Positions 63,175-64,000 of a stretch of DNA of 64,000 bases are shown here, in pieces (position 1 is the stretch's first letter; each line of letters opens with the position of its first letter). The DNA is taken from contig CANQRV010000001.1 in NCBI GenBank assembly GCA_947626355.1, positions 58,919 through 122,918 of the forward strand. The letters are read 5' to 3'. Both the position numbers and the translations under genes were made by a program. The notes beneath the pieces are model-generated. The model did no database searches. It saw only the letters and a program-made list of their open reading frames with translations, and was not told the DNA's origin. The DNA comes from an uncultured Muribaculaceae bacterium. Lineage in GTDB: Bacteria > Bacteroidota > Bacteroidia > Bacteroidales > Muribaculaceae.

Positions 63175-63800
63175 GACAACTCACAATATCCATCGCCATC
63201 GCCACACTGCTTTGCCTCGGCCAGCTGACCTGCGCCGCCGCCTCCCGCGAGGCCATACGCCATGCCTTGCTCTCAGAGACGGGGCGATATCCGGAATCAC
63301 AACTCGCCGACGTCTACAAGAATTTCTTCCAGGACCGCTTCGGCCCGGGCCATCTGCTCAGCGACACAGCGGCCGCGCGCAAGTATCTGCGTCAGGAGCT
63401 ACTCGAAACAGGCAGCTACGACGGCCCCCTTTATGAACCCACCGGCGCCGAAGGGAACTATATGAGAGTGAACCTTTCGGCCATAGTGGAGGGGAAAATC
63501 ACTGAAAACGAGTTTTTCGACGCCTTCGTCGAGAGCGTGGCCGCTAAAGAAGACACATCAAGCGTCTCGTGGCCGGAGGAATGGAGCGAAATAGAGAACA
63601 TGATCAAAGAGACGGGCCTCACCTTCCCTGATGAGGAAAGCGACCGGACCATGATATCGGAGAGACTTAAGAGCGGCGATTATGCCATGCACCACAGCGA
63701 GCGCTTCAACGACAATTACCGCCTGCACTACCGCATCATCGCCACGCCTGTGTTTCTGAAACGGCTTCTCCCTAAGCTTACCGCCAAAGAAAAACACTGA
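63171..63800 (+). CDS. Exported protein of unknown function
   Basis: The 209-residue protein has a signal peptide (about residues 1-24, ending TCAAAS). The mature part is mainly helical and charged, with LADVYKNFFQDRFGPGHLLSD-type and EFFDAFVESVAA segments. No family with known function is recognised. The FGPGHLL stretch and the regular size suggest a conserved protein, not a random frame. It is translationally coupled to the methyltransferase by a 4-base overlap. Confidence 0.7.
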   Translation: MRQLTISIAIATLLCLGQLTCAAASREAIRHALLSETGRYPESQLADVYKNFFQDRFGPGHLLSDTAAARKYLRQELLETGSYDGPLYEPTGAEGNYMRVNLSAIVEGKITENEFFDAFVESVAAKEDTSSVSWPEEWSEIENMIKETGLTFPDEESDRTMISERLKSGDYAMHHSERFNDNYRLHYRIIATPVFLKRLLPKLTAKEKH

Positions 63801-63825
63801 GCCACAGACATATTACGACATTCCA

Positions 63826-63857
63826 CAGGAGGTTTCGCCTAATCGCGGAGCCTCCTG
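63826..63857 (+). terminator. Hairpin after the last gene, possible terminator
   Basis: CAGGAGGTTTCGC at 63826-63838 can pair with GCGGAGCCTCCTG at 63845-63857 over 13 bp, including two or three G-U pairs, with a 6-base loop. The following bases (ACGCATTATAAAC) are not a U-run, so termination efficiency is doubtful. Confidence 0.55.
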
Positions 63858-63907
63858 ACGCATTATAAACAGATACTAAAGACATACATAGTACCAAAAT
63901 ATTTTTA

Positions 63908-63928
63908 CTACTATGTATTGCATAGTAG
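63908..63928. repeat. Small hairpin in the AT-rich right edge
   Basis: CTACTATG at 63908-63915 pairs with CATAGTAG at 63921-63928 around TATTG. The last 140 bases of the window are strongly AT-rich and hold no gene. They may be the promoter region of a gene beyond the edge, but no TAnnTTTG box was seen. Confidence 0.5.
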
Positions 63929-64000
63929 AGATTAAGTAAATTTAATGTTTATATTATGCGTGCGCGCGTATCCTATTACGTTTACAATAGAAAAGCAACC

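Overview
The window is a gene-dense chromosomal segment of a Bacteroidales bacterium, most like the gut family Muribaculaceae (S24-7 group) or a close relative. Reasons: a short primary sigma factor without region 1.1 whose N-terminus has the Bacteroidota form; at least twelve promoters of the Bacteroidota type (TTG/TTTG, 19-20 bp, TAnnTTTG) instead of -35/-10 boxes; Bacteroidota-only families (DUF5606, DUF4835/PorD-like, the long NusB, YbbR next to CoaE, hemerythrin-like plus LuxR pair, BspA-type leucine-rich repeats); and a strict-anaerobe gene set (NrdDG). The DNA is GC-rich, with AT-rich islands at about 43.3-45.9 kb and 52.85-53.55 kb and at the right edge. No rRNA, tRNA, CRISPR array or intact insertion sequence was seen.

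Layout. 0-7 kb: the tail of an unknown gene, rpoD and a small outer-membrane barrel gene, then two leftward secreted peptidases (M3 and M16). 7-15.3 kb: one long leftward operon ftsK - lolA-like - trxB - dCMP deaminase - S41 protease - 5-formyl-THF cyclo-ligase - hemerythrin-like protein - LuxR regulator. 15.5-20.5 kb: a rightward operon of a 63-residue membrane protein, dxs, trkA and trkH. 20.5-24.5 kb: leftward, a membrane sensor that stops after its PAS domain and a malic enzyme-phosphotransacetylase fusion. 25-29.3 kb: rightward nrdD-nrdG, then a WaaE-like glycosyltransferase and a Kdo-kinase-like protein. 29.3-34.2 kb: leftward nusB-yajC-ybbR-coaE-DUF5606 followed by a regulator that has lost its 5' part. 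34.2-40.8 kb: leftward dnaN-exonuclease-coaBC-DUF4835-recN-rlmB. 40.8-42.1 kb: leftward rpsF-rpsR-rplI. 42.1-45.9 kb: an accessory cluster of three exported proteins. 46-49.7 kb: leftward etfB-etfA-acyl-CoA dehydrogenase. 49.8-52.85 kb: rightward TPR/beta-propeller protein and cstA. 52.85-53.55 kb: a small island of relics. 53.5-64 kb: PHP phosphatase, nhaA, peroxiredoxin, DUF1963, a large outer-membrane barrel, lepA, a nucleoside transporter, a methyltransferase and a secreted unknown.

Most of the window is housekeeping: transcription (rpoD, nusB), replication and repair (dnaN, recN, ftsK, nrdDG), translation (rpsF, rpsR, rplI, lepA, rlmB), cofactors (coaBC, coaE, dxs, folate), redox (trxB, bcp, Etf) and envelope work (yajC, PorD-like, WaaE/Kdk-like, proteases).

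The unusual material is in the seams. (1) A 20-bp direct repeat (19/20 identical) joins the last codons of cstA to the start of the PHP phosphatase gene, in different reading frames. It brackets an AT-rich 0.7-kb island holding an AlbA_2/AAA_4-type gene whose whole core is deleted in frame. (2) A membrane sensor ends exactly where its kinase should begin. (3) A TPR-type regulator has been cut off next to a 12-bp perfect hairpin. (4) A hemerythrin-like protein has apparently lost its iron ligands. (5) Palindromes lie just upstream of the nrdDG promoter. I found no convincing complete, undescribed multi-gene system. These are the best leads.
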